A stretch of 60,436 nucleotides of DNA. Source: an uncultured Bacteroidales bacterium. GTDB taxonomy: Bacteria > Bacteroidota > Bacteroidia > Bacteroidales > P3. This document shows positions 16,829-29,278 of the stretch, piece by piece. Every line of letters starts with the position of its first letter. Positions within the stretch are counted from its first letter, which is position 1. The DNA is taken from assembly GCA_946183915.1 (NCBI GenBank), contig CAMHDJ010000012.1:1-60436 (forward strand), written 5' to 3'. The position numbers and the translations under genes were made by a program. A model generated the notes under the pieces. It saw only the letters and a program-made list of their open reading frames with translations. It did no database searches and was not told where the DNA came from.

Positions 16829-17392
16829 CTAAAGATTTACCTTCATTCCTACCCCTACGTTGTGTCCAAAAGCACTCTCGCCGTGGTCATTTTTTCCATA
16901 CACCAATCCATAATACACCCCCAGCGACATTCTTGGCGCCAGTTGGCAGCTGATTCCAACCCGCTCTTCGGCAAAGAGTTTGAGCACACAAACATCACCC
17001 GGATGCAAAGTCGGATTCAAGGCATAGATATACCAGAACGAACAATGGGCCAGCGTTGTCGCATCCAAACAAAGCCGGTTTGAGACATTCATCTTCAGAC
17101 GAACGCCAGGCGAAAAGGAATACCGATTGCGCGATGGGATGACAGGCTGATTCAAATCGTCGGTCAGTTCCTCTCCGAATAGCGATACCATGTTCAGACC
17201 TGCCACGAAACCGACGTGAGTGGTCATGCGATAGGAGTAGGCAAACCCCAGTTCAAAACCGTTCATCTGATCGAACGAGGCAAAACCGACATTCGGTTCC
17301 ACGGCGAACCGGGCATCGCCAGCCTCCTGAGCCGTCGTCGGCAAACAACTGAACAAGAGCGCAATTCCAAGAATGAAACGATTGGCTTTCAT
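16829..17392 (-). CDS. Outer-membrane beta-barrel-like protein of unknown function
   Basis: Starting at ATG 17392 the product has 187 residues with a signal peptide (MKANRFILGIALLFSCLPTTAQ) followed by alternating beta strands (FELGFAYSYRMTTHVGFVAGLNMV, YSFSPGVRLKMNVSNRLCLDAT, SLGVYYGLVYGK) and a final VGVGMKVNL, as in small outer-membrane barrels. Starts at 17428 and 17470 are possible but give no better signal. The gene is visibly richer in A+T than its neighbours, and GC-rich codons are less dominant, which hints at different origin. Substrate or partner unknown. Confidence 0.72.
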   Translation of the reverse strand: MKANRFILGIALLFSCLPTTAQEAGDARFAVEPNVGFASFDQMNGFELGFAYSYRMTTHVGFVAGLNMVSLFGEELTDDLNQPVIPSRNRYSFSPGVRLKMNVSNRLCLDATTLAHCSFWYIYALNPTLHPGDVCVLKLFAEERVGISCQLAPRMSLGVYYGLVYGKNDHGESAFGHNVGVGMKVNL

Positions 17393-17487
17393 AAGCGTGA
17401 TTCTTGTGTTTGATGGTGTTTTTTTCATTTTCTTTTGAAATTTTAGGTTAGTATAAATTGAGTATAACAATCACAACTATGGAAATG

Positions 17488-17495
17488 CAAATATA
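17488..17495 (-). promoter_or_regulatory. Promoter -7 box (TATATTTG) for the outer-membrane protein gene
   Basis: Minus-strand TATATTTG about 95 bp before ATG 17392 (60 bp before the alternative ATG 17428). Confidence 0.65.
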
Positions 17496-17638
17496 CGAAA
17501 TAAAAATGAATCTGGAAAAAAAAGTGATCCACCGGGGCATGTGGGGCGATGGCGATGCGGTATGTGAGGGTCGTGAGGGTGGCAAAGGACATGGTGTGCG
17601 GAAGCCACAATGCGGCGCCCCACCCCTAGCAAAGATGT

Positions 17639-17960
17639 TAACGGCGAATTACTCGAAGGGTCTGCGCAAGCATTCGTGTAATTCGCCAAAAATCGACCTG
17701 CGTAGCTTCGAGTTCTTCGAGTAATTCGCCGTTTTATTAAATTTAAGTAAAATTAGGTTAAAAAATTAGATCGTGCACGATCTAATTTACACATTTAAAA
17801 CATTCAGAACGAGACGTTTAACCTTCCGGAAGTGTGCTAACCATGCTGGAAAACTCGCAAAACGCTGACAGGGCAAGGGTTTTGCCCTGGTTTTAAGAGA
17901 GTCATCAGGGAGTCATCAGGGAGCCATCAGGGAGCAGACAGGGTTTCAGGGGGGTCGAGA
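17639..17960. repeat. Dispersed composite repeat element, copy A
   Basis: From left to right: arrays of GGCGAATTACTCGA / TCGAGTAATTCGCC (17640-17730), AAATTTAAGTAAAATTAGG, a perfect 26-bp palindrome at 17763-17788 centred on GATCGTGCACGATC, CATTCAGAACGAGAC, CATGCTGGAAAACTCGCAAA, GCAAGGGTTTTGCCCTGG and 11-bp units GTCATCAGGGA. Further copies lie at 31274 and 44108, and fragments at 12033 and 25137. It fills most of the 17.5-18.0 kb gap; 17500-17638 and 17960-18010 hold nothing I can name. Confidence 0.88.
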
Positions 17961-18017
17961 GGGGGGGAAGAGGGGGTGGCGAGGGGGTGGCGATGTGGGG
18001 CCGGGGCGAAAATTTAT

Positions 18018-18048
18018 TTTGCCAATTCAGAAAAAAGTTGTATCTTTG
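18018..18048 (+). promoter_or_regulatory. tRNA promoter (TTTG - 19 bp - TATCTTTG)
   Basis: TTTG at 18018-18021 and TATCTTTG at 18041-18048 match the -33/-7 consensus of Bacteroidota with a 19-bp spacer, about 30 bp before the tRNA. Confidence 0.82.
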
Positions 18049-18080
18049 CACGGTCATAAAGAGAGAGCGATTTGACGTAT

Positions 18081-18154
18081 GGCCCCTTAGCTCAGTTGGT
18101 TAGAGCAGCTGACTCATAATCAGCGGGTCCTTGGTTCGAACCCGAGAGGGGCCA
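18081..18154 (+). tRNA. tRNA with CAU anticodon (Ile2 or elongator Met)
   Basis: Cloverleaf: acceptor GGCCCCT/AGGGGCC, D arm GCTC...GAGC, anticodon stem GCTGA/TCAGC with loop CTCATAA, T arm CTTGG-TTCGAAC-CCGAG, discriminator A at 18154; CCA is not encoded. The acceptor and D arm closely resemble E. coli tRNA-Ile2 (ileX), whose CAU is modified to lysidine-AU, but elongator Met has the same anticodon; identity is left open. ruvX follows after repeat sequence. Confidence 0.93.
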
Positions 18155-18162
18155 CAAAGAAA

Positions 18163-18236
18163 GAGAAAAGTGGAAAGTGGAAAGCGAAAAGTGCAAGACA
18201 AGGCTTTCGACTTTCCACTTTGCACTTTCCACTCAG
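18163..18236. repeat. Inverted GTGGAAA heptamer repeats between tRNA and ruvX
   Basis: GTGGAAAGTGGAAAG on the left and CTTTCCACTTTGCAC...CTTTCCAC on the right form an imperfect inverted repeat immediately after the tRNA; may act as processing or termination hairpin. Confidence 0.75.
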
Positions 18237-18239
18237 GAT

Positions 18240-18665
18240 ATGGGACGCATCATGGCAATAGACTACGGACGCGTGCGCACGGGGCTGGCGGTGACCGACC
18301 CGGAGCGCATCATTGCCACCGCCCTGGCGACGGTGCCGACGGCGGGGGTTTTGCAGTACATTATGGACTACTGCGCACGCGAGCGCGTGGACCTCTTTGT
18401 GGTGGGCGAGGCCAAGCACATGGACAACACGCCCTCGGAGTCGGCCGCGCTGATCGAGCCCTTCGTCGAGCGGCTGCGGGCGGCGTTCCCGGACCGCGAG
18501 GTGGCGCGCGTCGACGAGCGCTTCACGTCGAAGATGGCCTTCCAGAGCATGATCGACAGCGGCCTCCGCAAGAAGGACCGCCGCGACAAGGGGATGATCG
18601 ACCGCGTGGCGGCCACCATCATCCTGCAAACGTATATGAACACCTTAAACAACAGACCGATATGA
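18240..18665 (+). CDS. ruvX: Putative pre-16S rRNA nuclease RuvX/YqgF
   Basis: Protein of 141 residues with RNase H fold: GRIMAIDYGRVRTGLAVTDP at the N-terminus (catalytic Asp in AIDYG), VVGEAKHMDNTPSE, VDERFTSKMA and the C-terminal KDRRDKGMIDRVAATIILQTYM with the second acidic cluster. The family trims the 5' end of 16S rRNA. The start at 18240 (ATGGGACGC) is used because an earlier in-frame start at 18177 would translate the GTGGAAA repeat. Its stop overlaps the def start (ATGA at 18662-18665). Confidence 0.92.
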   Translation: MGRIMAIDYGRVRTGLAVTDPERIIATALATVPTAGVLQYIMDYCARERVDLFVVGEAKHMDNTPSESAALIEPFVERLRAAFPDREVARVDERFTSKMAFQSMIDSGLRKKDRRDKGMIDRVAATIILQTYMNTLNNRPI

Positions 18666-19228
18666 TCCTACCGATAGTGGGCTATGGACATCCCACACTG
18701 CGCAAAGTGTCGAAACCGATCGACCGGAGCTACCCCGACCTCAAGGAGCTGGTAGCCAACATGTACGAAACGATGTATGCCGCCGACGGCGTGGGCCTGG
18801 CGGCGCCGCAGGTCGACCTGCCGATCCGCGTGGTCGTCATCGGCTTCCGCCCCTACGACGAGAAGACCGACTCCTACGGCGAGGTGACCGAGCAGCACAC
18901 GCTGATCAACCCCGAGATCGTGGCCTTCGGCGACGAGAAGGACTGGTTCAACGAGGGTTGCCTGTCGGTGCCCGACATCCACGAGGACGTGCTCCGCCCC
19001 ACCACCGTGCGCGTGCACTACTGGGACGAGGACTGGCAGGAGCACACCGACGACGCCACGGGGCTCTACGCCCGCGTGGTGCAGCACGAGGTGGACCACC
19101 TGGACGGCAAGGTATTCACCGACCGCCTCTCGTCGCTCCGCAAGACCCTCCTGCGCCGCCGCCTGAACGACATCGCCGCCGGCAAGGTGCACACCCGTTA
19201 TCGCATGAAAATCACCAACAAGAAATAA
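18662..19228 (+). CDS. def: Peptide deformylase
   Basis: Protein of 188 residues with the three hallmark motifs: GVGLAAPQ (43-50), EGCLSVP with metal ligand C100, and QHEVDHLDG with H142 and H146 as ligands and E143 as the catalytic base. It removes the formyl group from nascent proteins in the cytoplasm. Start ATG 18662 overlaps the ruvX stop by 4 bp, implying coupled translation; the pairing ruvX-def is frequent in this phylum. The length is ordinary for Bacteroidota. Confidence 0.96.
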   Translation: MILPIVGYGHPTLRKVSKPIDRSYPDLKELVANMYETMYAADGVGLAAPQVDLPIRVVVIGFRPYDEKTDSYGEVTEQHTLINPEIVAFGDEKDWFNEGCLSVPDIHEDVLRPTTVRVHYWDEDWQEHTDDATGLYARVVQHEVDHLDGKVFTDRLSSLRKTLLRRRLNDIAAGKVHTRYRMKITNKK

Positions 19229-19237
19229 GCTATCGCT

Positions 19238-19741
19238 ATGAAACGAATGATACTTTGCCTTCTGGGCGTGGCGCTGCTCGCCTCGTGCGGCCCCAACCGC
19301 GACAAGCAGCTGAAGGAAATCGAAAACCGCGAACAGTCCCTCTCGACCCTCGACCGCCTGGCCGAAGACGGCGAGGTGGACCAGCTCCTCGAGCTCTACC
19401 GCACCTTTGCGGCCGACTTCCCCGACGACAGTCTCGCGCCGGTCTACCTGATGCGGGCCGCCGACATGAACATCTCGCTCGGCAACACCGACGAGGCCGT
19501 GGCCCTGCTCGACACCGTCATCAGCCTCTACCCCGGCTTCGAAGACCTGGGCGGCTGCTGGTTCCTCAAGGGCTACGCCTACGAGACGGCCGAGCAGTTC
19601 GACTCGGCGCGCGCGGTCTACACCTACTTCGTCGACAACTATCCCGAGCACGACCTGGCCTCCGACACCCGCAAGACCCTCCCCTACCTCGGCATGAGCG
19701 CCGAGGAGATGCTCGAGGCCATCCTCAACGCCGACCACTAA
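19238..19741 (+). CDS. Lipoprotein with TPR-like helices
   Basis: Protein of 167 residues with a lipoprotein signal (MKRMILCLLGVALLASCGPN, lipobox Cys C17). The mature part has helical pairs such as DDSLAPVYLMRAADMNISLGNTDEAVALLDTVISLYPGF and CWFLKGYAYETAEQFDSARAVYTYFVDNYPEHDLA, typical of tetratricopeptide repeats as in BamD- or YbgF-like proteins. It follows def by 9 bp. It probably scaffolds protein contacts on the periplasmic side of a membrane; partners unknown. Confidence 0.8.
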   Translation: MKRMILCLLGVALLASCGPNRDKQLKEIENREQSLSTLDRLAEDGEVDQLLELYRTFAADFPDDSLAPVYLMRAADMNISLGNTDEAVALLDTVISLYPGFEDLGGCWFLKGYAYETAEQFDSARAVYTYFVDNYPEHDLASDTRKTLPYLGMSAEEMLEAILNADH

Positions 19742-19753
19742 ACGCCCGCTGCC

Positions 19754-22405
19754 ATGAAGGTCTCGTCGTTCCGCATCCGCGCAAGCTACCCCAACTACTA
19801 CATGGTGAACCTCTACGCCCACGAAGGACGCGAGATCTTCAACCACGACAGCGAGGACCCCGCCAACCGGCTGGAAGGCAACAAACCCGGCACCGTCATG
19901 TACCGCCTGGAGGGCGACGGCAAAGAGACCCTCCGCGAGCTGCCGCCGCGCTGGTATGACATGTACCGCATGCTGCGCCTGTCGGGAGCCGAACGCAAGC
20001 GCTACCTGGAGATGCTCCTCGAGGAGCAACGCGACGGCCTGGCGCCCGCGGCGCTGGAGATGATGCGCGACGCCTTCCGCGAAGAGTGCCAACGCTACGC
20101 CGCACAGCACCCGCTGACCGACAACGAGTACCTCATCACCACCCTCACCGAGGGCCGCTTCACCGACGAGGAGATCAGCTACAAGGGCCGCATGCTGATG
20201 GACCTGACGCGCAACAGCTACCCCGTGCCCGACTTCTGCATCCTCACCTCGCGCTCGTTCAACCGGCCCGACCTGATGCCCTCGCTCGTCGAGACGGCCA
20301 TCAGCAACCTCGAGACCATGGCCAACTGCCGCCTGGGCGACAGGCACTCGCCGCTGGTCTTCGCCATCCGCTGCGCCATGCCGCAGTACATCCCCGGCCT
20401 GATGCCGACGCTGCTCAACATCGGTGTGACCCGCACGGCCTACGAAGCCCTGCGCACCATGCACGCCGACGAGATGGCCAACCGCGTCTACCTGAGCACC
20501 CTGCACTCGCTGGGCGAGATGCTGGGCATCGAGCACCGCTACACCCGCTCGGACATCAGCCTCAGCGCCAGCGAGCAGCAGGCCCGCATCGCCGAGATGG
20601 AGAGCCGCATCGAGGCCGCCGACGCCCGCCTGCTCACCGACGCCCACTACCAAGCCCTGCAGCTGATCCTGCACGTCCGCCAGTTCTACATCGACAACTC
20701 CGACCTCATCCTCACCTTCATGCAGGGCAAGCAGGCCTACCCGAGCCTCATCTTGCAGCGCATGGTGTGGACCATCGGCAACGACGAGAGCTACCCCGGG
20801 GTGCTCTACAGCCGCCACTCGCGCACCGGCGTGGGCAAACAGGTGGAGAGCTACCGCAACATCTTCGGCGAGGAGATCATGACCGGCGACGTGACCACCG
20901 AGGACCTGGCCTACCAAGACCGCAGCGAGATACGCCGCCAGTTCCCCGCGGTCTATCATTTCGACCCCCTGCTCAAGAAACTGGAGGGGCGCTACCGCAC
21001 GCCGGTGACCATCGAATTCGCCGTCGAGAGCCGCCCCCACCAGCTGAGTCTCTTCTCGGTGCTGCAGCTCAACGCCTCGGAGATGACGGGCCGCGCCGCC
21101 CTCATCTCGTCCATCAACCTGCGCAACGAAGGCCTCATCGGCGACTCGGACGTCACCGACCTCATCAAGCCCTACCACCTGCGGCAGATCGTCTCCGCTT
21201 CGATCGACGACCGGTCGCTCTCAAAGCTCCAGTTTTTCGGCCACGGACTGAGCGTGCTGCCCCGCACAGCCATCTCGGCACGCCTGTGCCTGAGCGTCGC
21301 CAAAGCCCGCGAATGGAAGGCCAAAGGGCAAAACGTCTGCCTCTGTCAGGCGCATTTCGTGCCCGAAGACACCATCACCCTCAACGAGGTGGACGCCATC
21401 CTCTCCATGATGCCCGCGGCCATCCACGTGGTCACCGCCTGCCGCGGCTACGGCATTCCGGCCTTCATGGACCTGCAGAGCTATGGCATCCGCATCGAGG
21501 GCTCCTCGATCGTCAACGCCGAAGGCCTCAGCATCGCCGAGGGCGAGATGCTGACCGTCAGCTCGCGCCGCCAGTGCCTCTACCGCGGCGAGGCCGATTT
21601 CCGCCCGGCACGCTTCACGAAGTACCTCCAGGGGGCCCCCGTCGAGCTGAGCGACGCCGAGCAGCAGTTCTTCCTCGAGATGAAGCAGGCTTACATACAG
21701 TATCAGGCCATCGTCAACAACCAGCAGGCCTCCTACATCACCGACCTCGGCAAGCTGGCGCGGCTCGTGCGCCTCGACCTGCACGACAAGCCCAAGCAGG
21801 CCGCCGGCATCGTGAACAGCTGGTTCGAGACGCGGCCGGACGACTACGTGGACGGCGTGCTGCGCAGCCGCATGGGCGACCACAACGACCAGAGCCGCCT
21901 CTTCAATCTGCTCGACACAAGCCATAAGATCAACTTCTTCCAGCGCGTGAGCGCCGTCTGCCTCCAGCGCGGCATCTCGGGCCTGACGGCCGGAAGCTTC
22001 ATGATAGGCCGCTTCGTGGCGCACCCCCTGCCGGTGCACATGTGGAACAGCCTGTCGGACACCACCGTGGCTTTCCTGCTGAACGAGTACGTCCTCTACG
22101 AGAAATACCAGCAGGTGCTGCAGGAAGTGGGCGAAATCAAGCTGGCCCGCGCCCACTCGCGCATCGAGACCGAGGGCATCGACAACATGGTGCTCCGCAG
22201 CTTCGACCTCACCAACTTCTACCCCCTTTTGCAGTCGAACCACCGCTGGCCGGCCGTGTCCGCCGCCCTCGAACAGATCGAACATCAGGAAAATACCCAT
22301 CTGCTGATCGAAACCCTGGGGCGCCCACTGGAGGAGCTGTTCGACATGAACTCGACGTGGAAGCGCGCCCAGCTGGACGACGTCATGCGCCAGGCCGGGG
22401 TATAA
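19754..22405 (+). CDS. PPDK-related protein with degenerate ATP-grasp and swivelling domains
   Basis: Protein of 883 residues. Residues 1-125 are a novel N-terminal region. Residues about 139-168 (ISYKGRMLMDLTRNSYPVPDFCILTSRSF) match the LGGKGANLAEMxxxGLPVPPGF opening of pyruvate phosphate dikinase; 335-380 (RMVWTIGNDESYPGVLYSRHSRTG ... FGEEIMTG) matches its R-xPsTGE/GEDVV region. Residues about 495-583 align with the PEP-utilising swivelling domain, and H558 in AIHVVTACRG aligns with the phosphorylated His of TSHAAVVARG. Several ATP-site residues appear altered (VRSG is IRCA, LQTR is LQLN). The C-terminal 300 residues show none of the PEP/pyruvate barrel motifs. Catalysis as PPDK is therefore doubtful; a phosphotransfer or regulatory role is possible. 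Confidence 0.7.
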   Translation: MKVSSFRIRASYPNYYMVNLYAHEGREIFNHDSEDPANRLEGNKPGTVMYRLEGDGKETLRELPPRWYDMYRMLRLSGAERKRYLEMLLEEQRDGLAPAALEMMRDAFREECQRYAAQHPLTDNEYLITTLTEGRFTDEEISYKGRMLMDLTRNSYPVPDFCILTSRSFNRPDLMPSLVETAISNLETMANCRLGDRHSPLVFAIRCAMPQYIPGLMPTLLNIGVTRTAYEALRTMHADEMANRVYLSTLHSLGEMLGIEHRYTRSDISLSASEQQARIAEMESRIEAADARLLTDAHYQALQLILHVRQFYIDNSDLILTFMQGKQAYPSLILQRMVWTIGNDESYPGVLYSRHSRTGVGKQVESYRNIFGEEIMTGDVTTEDLAYQDRSEIRRQFPAVYHFDPLLKKLEGRYRTPVTIEFAVESRPHQLSLFSVLQLNASEMTGRAALISSINLRNEGLIGDSDVTDLIKPYHLRQIVSASIDDRSLSKLQFFGHGLSVLPRTAISARLCLSVAKAREWKAKGQNVCLCQAHFVPEDTITLNEVDAILSMMPAAIHVVTACRGYGIPAFMDLQSYGIRIEGSSIVNAEGLSIAEGEMLTVSSRRQCLYRGEADFRPARFTKYLQGAPVELSDAEQQFFLEMKQAYIQYQAIVNNQQASYITDLGKLARLVRLDLHDKPKQAAGIVNSWFETRPDDYVDGVLRSRMGDHNDQSRLFNLLDTSHKINFFQRVSAVCLQRGISGLTAGSFMIGRFVAHPLPVHMWNSLSDTTVAFLLNEYVLYEKYQQVLQEVGEIKLARAHSRIETEGIDNMVLRSFDLTNFYPLLQSNHRWPAVSAALEQIEHQENTHLLIETLGRPLEELFDMNSTWKRAQLDDVMRQAGV

Positions 22406-22409
22406 AGGA

Positions 22410-22490
22410 GTAGAAAGTGGAAAGTGGAGAGAGGTGAGAGAATTGAGACAGAAACCTTAAACCTTAAACCCTTAACCTTAAACCTTACCG
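22410..22490. repeat. Heptamer repeats (GTGGAAA and CCTTAAA) in a short intergenic gap
   Basis: AAAGTGGAAAGTGGAGA is followed by several CCTTAAA copies up to the convergent LRR gene, whose last codons (VVR, stop) are partly encoded by this CCTTACC sequence. Confidence 0.8.
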
Positions 22491-24920
22491 CTACCTTACC
22501 ACAGCCACTCGTCGGGCGGCATAGGGGCCGACCTTGACGAGGTAGATGCCGCTGGCAGGTACGTCGAGGCATATCGGGGAACCGCCGTACCGAACGGCCA
22601 GCTGGCGCCCCATGGCGTCGAAGAGCGACACCATCTGGCCGTCGGCCCCTTCCACAACGATGCGGCCCTCCACGGTCGACACACGGACACCATCGGCTGC
22701 CACATCGGCGATGCCGACCTCACCTTCGGCGAATATGGCCATGATGGATGTGTCCTGATCCACTTCCACATTTCGAGGATTTTGTGTATTTCCGTCGCTC
22801 CACTGCACGAAGTGGTAGCCCTGATTTGGGCTGGCCTGGATATAGGCCTGCATATCGCTACAGGCCGGCCTCTGGATGACGTCAACACTGCCGTAGGCGA
22901 GATTGTTGGAACTGACAGCAATGGCGTACTGCGACTCTTCATAGATAATATAATGCTGCCATACCGGGGCATTCTGATAATTGCTCGTCGCCGAGCACGG
23001 CACCACCACCGTAATATTGCTGTTATATAGGTTGTTCCCATAATAGAAGGCGGCGTTTTCCATGGCGGGCGGCACATGCGCCATCGAATAGACAAACAGC
23101 AGATTCGTACAATTCCGAAATGCGAATCTGTCAATACGGGTCACGTTGTGACCAATGACAAGGGTGACGAGACTGGCGACCCCGTTACAGATTGACTCAG
23201 GAACAATCTTGACATTGTTTCCGATAATAAAACTTGTCAGATTGGAGCATCCGGACACCAGGTATTGGGCATTCGTGCAGCTATCGGCGTTAAACATAAG
23301 CATGGCAAGTCCTGTACAATCGGAAAAAGCGCCCTGACCTATGCTGCCCACATTGCTTGGGATGGTGACAGTGGTGATACCGGAACACCCCTTGAAGGCC
23401 TCGCTGCCGATAGAGACCACGCTATTGGGAATAGTGATCGACGTGAGCCCCGAACAGTCCTTAAAGGCTCCGCCACCAATGGTAGTCACCCCTTCTGAGA
23501 TGGTGAGTGAAGTGAGGCCACTGCATCCGGAAAAGGCATCGGTTCCTATCTTATCGACACTGCCCGGAATGTAAACGGAGTTGAATCCTGAACATCCAGC
23601 AAAAGCGAAAGCTCTGATGGTAGTCACATCATCGGGGATTACCAGATCGACGATTTCCTCGCCTCCGATCGTCAAGCGGTGCGAACACCACGTCGGATTG
23701 GATGTACATGTAAACACGAACTCAATCTGGCACCATTCGGACAAAGTACCCGTGAAAATAGTCATCTCCAGTTCGTTACAATCCTGAAATGCACCCATAC
23801 TAATGCAAGTGACGGAACTGGGAATTGTAATGCAGCGAATACCACTTCCCATAAAAGCGCCTATATCTATCGTAGTCACACTCTGAGGTATTGTAATGGA
23901 ATCAAGTTTGATGCAATCAAAAAAGGTCATCCTTTGAATGATTGTCGAACTATCTGGCAACACAGCATGGGTAAGGGCTCTGCATTCACTGAAAACGCTC
24001 CAACCCATAGAATCCACACTGTTGGGGACAATAATAGAATAGAGTCCACTCGAAGAAAACGCCCCATTACCGATGTAGGTCACACTGTTGGGAATGTCGA
24101 TAGAAGTGAGACTGCTGCAGCCTGAGAACAGCAAGCTACTTAAAGATGTAATACTATTGGGGAGCGTGACCGAAGCGAGCCCGGTGCAGTCGGCAAATGC
24201 AGAGGAGCCCAGCGACGTCACGCTGTTGGGGATCGTGATTGAGGTGATCCCGGTGCAACCGGCAAAAGCCGAAGTGCCAATGGACGTCACGCTGTTGGGA
24301 ATCGTAATCGAGGTGAGGCCGGTGCAATTCATGAACGAAGAGTCACCTATGGTGGTCAAACTATCGGAGAAATGAACTGACTGGAGGCCGTAGAAGCCGT
24401 AGAAGGCGTAGTCGCCAATGGCACTTACATCCGCCGGTATGACAAGGTCGGTAAGCACCGTATCCTCCAACCACATAGCATGCGATACCCCGAGCGGATT
24501 GGCTAGTTTATCGTCAAAAACAATCCGACACCAGTCTTCCACCGAACCCAGATAATAGGTCATTGTCAAACCATCACTATTCTTGAATGCATCGCTGCCA
24601 AAATGGGTCACGCTGGCCGGAATGGCAATGGAAGTCATACTGTCGCAATTGAAGAAGGATTTATTGCCGATGGCTGTCACCTTATACACCTGTCCACCGT
24701 AAACGACACTATCGGGTATCACCACGTCGCCAATCAGCGTGTCATAACTGGGGAAATAAATACTATTCGTTTTGAATGTCACCGTGGCACTACCGTCCAC
24801 TATGTTGTAGAACAACTTGTGTCCGCTGGGCGACACTGCGTAGAAATCGTAGGCGAAAGCCGATTGGGGAACCGCCATCGCACCTACCAAGAGGACAAGA
24901 AATAAGAGTTTGGTTTTCAT
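22491..24920 (-). CDS. BspA-like leucine-rich repeat surface protein with C-terminal sorting-like domain
   Basis: Protein of 809 residues: signal peptide MKTKLLFLVLLVGAMAVPQSAFA, then many LRR_5/BspA repeats of about 23 residues (TSITIPNSVTSIGTSAFAGCTG), interrupted by two copies of a DWCRIVF/EWCQIEF...H.L.....V.DLVIPDDV insert. Residues about 660-730 form an InlB-type B-repeat (AYGSVDVIQRPACSDMQAYIQASPNQGYHFVQWSDG). The last 70 residues (GRIVVEGADGQMVSLFDAMGRQLAVR ... GIYLVKV) resemble the T9SS type A sorting domain, predicting export and surface attachment. The gene is AT-richer than neighbours and the repeats are nearly identical, a setting for recombination. Ligand unknown. Confidence 0.85.
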   Translation of the reverse strand: MKTKLLFLVLLVGAMAVPQSAFAYDFYAVSPSGHKLFYNIVDGSATVTFKTNSIYFPSYDTLIGDVVIPDSVVYGGQVYKVTAIGNKSFFNCDSMTSIAIPASVTHFGSDAFKNSDGLTMTYYLGSVEDWCRIVFDDKLANPLGVSHAMWLEDTVLTDLVIPADVSAIGDYAFYGFYGLQSVHFSDSLTTIGDSSFMNCTGLTSITIPNSVTSIGTSAFAGCTGITSITIPNSVTSLGSSAFADCTGLASVTLPNSITSLSSLLFSGCSSLTSIDIPNSVTYIGNGAFSSSGLYSIIVPNSVDSMGWSVFSECRALTHAVLPDSSTIIQRMTFFDCIKLDSITIPQSVTTIDIGAFMGSGIRCITIPSSVTCISMGAFQDCNELEMTIFTGTLSEWCQIEFVFTCTSNPTWCSHRLTIGGEEIVDLVIPDDVTTIRAFAFAGCSGFNSVYIPGSVDKIGTDAFSGCSGLTSLTISEGVTTIGGGAFKDCSGLTSITIPNSVVSIGSEAFKGCSGITTVTIPSNVGSIGQGAFSDCTGLAMLMFNADSCTNAQYLVSGCSNLTSFIIGNNVKIVPESICNGVASLVTLVIGHNVTRIDRFAFRNCTNLLFVYSMAHVPPAMENAAFYYGNNLYNSNITVVVPCSATSNYQNAPVWQHYIIYEESQYAIAVSSNNLAYGSVDVIQRPACSDMQAYIQASPNQGYHFVQWSDGNTQNPRNVEVDQDTSIMAIFAEGEVGIADVAADGVRVSTVEGRIVVEGADGQMVSLFDAMGRQLAVRYGGSPICLDVPASGIYLVKVGPYAARRVAVVR

Positions 24921-24963
24921 AGTATTGCAGTTTTGGGGTTAACATTCCGATGATTTTTCGGTG

Positions 24964-24971
24964 CAAACATA
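24964..24971 (-). promoter_or_regulatory. LRR gene promoter -7 box (TATGTTTG)
   Basis: Minus-strand TATGTTTG followed by CACC, about 45 bp before the LRR ATG. Confidence 0.65.
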
Positions 24972-25136
24972 CGAAAAAAAAATCCATACTGCAAAAAAAT
25001 TTTAGCGTAATAAACATAAAACAGGCTGAAACCTCTGTAATATCTGCAATCACATCGGTGACCTCTCTCGAAGGAGATTGGTTCGCCTGCTCGGTGGGAC
25101 GCCTCGCGAGATCTGGTAGATCTTGTGGATTTTCTT

Positions 25137-25207
25137 TTAACGGCGAATTACTCGAATTACTCTAAGCTACGCAGGTCTATTTACGGCGAATTACTCTAAG
25201 CTACGCT
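25137..25207. repeat. Fragment of the composite repeat element (GGCGAATTACTC units)
   Basis: Two copies of ACGGCGAATTACTC...AAGCTACGC; the palindrome part is absent. The surrounding 24.9-25.4 kb gap also contains 9-bp-period AGATCTTGT runs (near 25110 and 25240) and no gene. Confidence 0.75.
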
Positions 25208-25220
25208 GGATGGTTCTTCT

Positions 25221-25241
25221 CCCGCTCGCGGCGCGAGCGGG
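25221..25241. other. GC-rich hairpin in the 25.0-25.4 kb gap
   Basis: CCCGCTCGC GGC GCGAGCGGG is a perfect 9-bp stem with a 3-nt loop; no T-run follows on the plus strand, so a terminator role is not certain. Confidence 0.6.
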
Positions 25242-25281
25242 ATCTTGGAGATCTTGTAAATCTTTTCGCTTCACGTGTTTG

Positions 25282-25370
25282 TATATGCTGGGGTATATGG
25301 TTTGTATATGCTGAGGTATATGCAGAGTATATGCAGAGTATATGCAGAGTATATGCAGAGTATATGCTAA
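25282..25370. repeat. 11-bp tandem array (TATATGCAGAG type)
   Basis: Eight consecutive units of 11-12 bp, at least four of them identical (TATATGCAGAG), in the gap after the PagL-like gene. Confidence 0.88.
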
Positions 25371-25439
25371 GCAAGAGGAGAGTGGAGAGCACACTGGTCA
25401 AATGCTACACACTTTACACTACATACAATACACCACACA

Positions 25440-29273
<3,834 letters not shown>

Positions 29274-29278
29274 ACTGT

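Noticed and set aside
17639-17960. Insertion sequence
   Set aside because: No transposase frame; the segment is non-coding, repeated elsewhere with the same modules, and lacks clear terminal inverted repeats.
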